Assembly (NCBI GenBank): GCA_016234205.1
Contig: JACRGN010000048.1
Coordinates: 1-8,276 of the forward strand
Length of the DNA: 8,276 nt
DNA from: Nitrospinota bacterium
GTDB taxonomy: Bacteria; Nitrospinota; Nitrospinia; UBA9942
Direction: 5' to 3'
The position numbers and the translations under genes are program-made. Positions 7,294 through 8,276 of this stretch are shown in pieces; position 1 is the first letter of the stretch, and each line of letters opens with the position of its first letter. The notes beneath the pieces are model-generated. The model had not been told where the DNA came from and made no database searches. It saw only the letters and a list, made by a program, of their open reading frames with translations.

Positions 7294-7328
7294 ATTACGA
7301 TTTACGATTTTAGATTTAGGATTTAGAA
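7294..7328 (+). repeat. Heptamer array, left flank of the four-helix-bundle gene
   Basis: Five 7-bp units run on the plus strand: ATTACGA, TTTACGA, TTTTAGA, TTTAGGA, TTTAGAA. The stretch 7300-7318 is a perfect 19-bp reverse complement of 7703-7721 on the other side of the small gene, and the match continues imperfectly outward and inward. The array supplies the last codons and stop of the small gene and lies 8 bp upstream of the cusA ATG. Confidence 0.8.
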
Positions 7329-7672
7329 CTTTTTGAAGTTTTTATGGCTGCAGTGAAAATACAAACAAGTTGATTCGCCTCTTCAATTAAATCACTCATA
7401 AGTTTTTTTTCAATAAGACTTACATCTACAATAAATTCAAGCCAGAATAAAGATTCATCAGCTTCTTCTTCAACAATTTTTAATTTATTGATAAAATCTG
7501 CCTTTGATTTTGCCCTACATGCTGCTCTATAATTTGAGGCAACAGATGTGGATGACTTGATGAGTTGATATGTAATGACCTGTGCTCCTTTTGATTTGGG
7601 CAAACTTTCTACTAATTTAAAAACTCTAATAGCAAATATTTTTGTTCTATTTTGTAGTTGAATTTTATCCAT
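7316..7672 (-). CDS. Four-helix-bundle protein, 23S rRNA intervening-sequence (IVP) family
   Basis: This 118-residue protein is recognisable as the TIGR02436/PF05635 family by SSTSVASNYRAACRAKS and by KLKIVEEEADESLFWLE, with four amphipathic helices along its length. Members were first found inside intervening sequences of 23S rRNA genes and also occur as isolated genes; their molecular function is not established. There is no signal peptide or membrane segment, so it should be cytoplasmic, unlike its operon neighbours. It separates cusB from cusA, which are normally adjacent, and is bracketed by heptamer arrays in opposite orientation. Its final residues (SSKS) and stop are encoded by the left array. 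No strong ribosome binding site precedes the ATG. The context suggests a mobile or inserted cassette, not a pump component. The family call is secure; mobility is inference. Confidence 0.92.
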   Translation of the reverse strand: MDKIQLQNRTKIFAIRVFKLVESLPKSKGAQVITYQLIKSSTSVASNYRAACRAKSKADFINKLKIVEEEADESLFWLEFIVDVSLIEKKLMSDLIEEANQLVCIFTAAIKTSKSSKS

Positions 7673-7692
7673 TGTTATTTTAGGTTTTAAAA

Positions 7693-7720
7693 TCGTAATT
7701 CGTAAATCTAAAATCGTAAA
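7693..7720 (-). repeat. Heptamer array, right flank of the four-helix-bundle gene
   Basis: Four 7-bp units run on the minus strand: TTTACGA, TTTTAGA, TTTACGA, ATTACGA. They repeat the words of the left flank in opposite orientation, giving a 19-bp perfect inverted repeat (7703-7721 with 7300-7318) around a roughly 384-bp interior. The array begins 3 bp downstream of the cusB stop codon. Confidence 0.8.
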
Positions 7721-7722
7721 TT

Positions 7723-8276
7723 TTAATGTTTATGTTCCGTTGTTGGCATCTGACTTTCCTTATATTCAGGCATTTTTTGACCTTCTGTCCTTTGTCTTCT
7801 ATCTTCTGTGCTCTGTCCTCTGCCCTCTGTTTTTCCCTTCATCTTTTCTACAACCTCTCTGAGTTTACTCTCGGAGTCAATGAGGAACTGGGCAGATGTT
7901 ACGACATCTTCCCCCGCCTTCACACCTTCCAATATCTGCAGATAACCATCTCCGGTATCAACACCCACCTTTACATCCCTCGGTTCAAATACCCCTTCAC
8001 CTTTTGAGACGATTATTATATCCCTCACACCTGAACGTATCACCGCCTCTGCCGGGACAAGTATGGCACTCTCAGCAATCTTTGATTCAAGCTTTACATT
8101 TGCATACATATCAGGTTTTAATTCCCAGTCGGGATTATCAAACTCCATGCGAACCTTGACAGTCCTTGTCTCAGCCTGCAGATATGGGTAGATATAGGTT
8201 ACAACACCTTTAAATACTTTCCCCGAAAAATAAGAAAGTGTCATCTCAGTCTCCTGCCCAACCTTTATCCAAGGCA
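7723..8276 (-). CDS. cusB: CusB-like periplasmic adaptor of RND metal efflux (5' end outside window)
   Basis: This is the C-terminal 184 residues of a membrane-fusion (HlyD/CusB family) adaptor that links the RND pump to an outer-membrane channel. The frame is open to the right edge, and the ATG at 8244 is internal. Visible parts are the beta-barrel segment IKVGQETEMTLSYFSGKVF, then TYIYPYLQAETRTVKVRMEF and LKPDMYANVKL, and the membrane-proximal region with ILVPAEAVIRSG and VKAGEDVVTSAQFLID. These are typical of CusB-type proteins, whose full length is usually 400-550 residues. The N-terminal hairpin, the lipoyl region and any metal-binding methionines are off-window. The last 35 or so residues are an unusual polar tail (TEGRGQSTEDRRQRTEGQK..., ending TTEHKH) encoded in part by a heptamer array. 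It was probably once adjacent to cusA; a four-helix-bundle gene now intervenes. Confidence 0.93.
   Translation of the reverse strand, partial: PWIKVGQETEMTLSYFSGKVFKGVVTYIYPYLQAETRTVKVRMEFDNPDWELKPDMYANVKLESKIAESAILVPAEAVIRSGVRDIIIVSKGEGVFEPRDVKVGVDTGDGYLQILEGVKAGEDVVTSAQFLIDSESKLREVVEKMKGKTEGRGQSTEDRRQRTEGQKMPEYKESQMPTTEHKH
7782..7830 (-). repeat. Seven-copy heptamer array inside the cusB coding sequence
   Basis: Seven 7-bp units lie end to end on the minus strand with consensus ACAGARG: ACAGAGG, GCAGAGG, ACAGAGC, ACAGAAG, ATAGAAG, ACAAAGG, ACAGAAG. Because three units equal seven codons, the encoded peptide has a seven-residue period: TEGRGQS, TEDRRQR, TEGQK. The array stays in frame and forms part of the C-terminal tail of the adaptor. 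Confidence 0.85.

Noticed and set aside
7316..7672. Four-helix-bundle gene as the Avd accessory protein of a diversity-generating retroelement
   Set aside because: There is no reverse transcriptase and no template or variable repeat pair in view, and the flanks are short heptamer arrays.

Overview
The window looks like chromosomal DNA of a Gram-negative bacterium. It carries an inner-membrane/periplasmic heavy-metal RND efflux pair, a sigma-54-type response regulator and an exported HtrA protease. Base composition is A+T-leaning in most genes, while much of the protease gene is visibly richer in G+C. I cannot name the organism. The mix of NtrC-type two-component genes, PAS kinases with a Cys cluster and short-period repeat arrays would fit Nitrospirota or Deltaproteobacteria-like lineages, but that is only an impression. 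Every gene I can support is on the minus strand, so transcription runs from high to low coordinates.

Right part (8276 down to 3633): a probable metal-efflux operon. It starts off-window with a CusB-like adaptor, of which only the C-terminal part is visible. Next comes a small four-helix-bundle (23S rRNA intervening-sequence type) gene that sits between cusB and cusA and is bracketed by heptamer arrays in opposite orientation. A complete 1051-residue CusA follows, with the methionine triad of the copper/silver pumps. Then comes the wreck of an SUMF1/formylglycine-generating-enzyme-like exported protein, and a full-length single-PDZ HtrA/DegQ-like protease whose start overlaps the end of that remnant. 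CusB and CusA would form the periplasmic and inner-membrane parts of a Cu(I)/Ag(I) efflux pump; no outer-membrane channel gene is in view. The protease could serve envelope quality control.

Middle (2560 down to 2070): a tRNA-Pro(CGG) gene with encoded CCA and a plausible promoter, a tandem 14-bp repeat just upstream of that promoter, and a 149-bp MITE-like palindromic element flanked by TA.

Left part (2069 down to 1): a two-component pair, a soluble PAS histidine kinase with a Cys cluster followed by an NtrC-type sigma-54-dependent response regulator cut by the window edge. A roughly 93-bp inverted repeat built of 8-bp units lies between them. The pair could control the efflux genes, but nothing in the sequence proves it.

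No phage, CRISPR, toxin-antitoxin or recognisable defence system is visible. The most unusual theme is the recurrence of short-period (7- or 8-bp) degenerate repeat arrays at four loci: between genes, at the edges of an inserted gene, and inside the coding sequence of the CusB tail.
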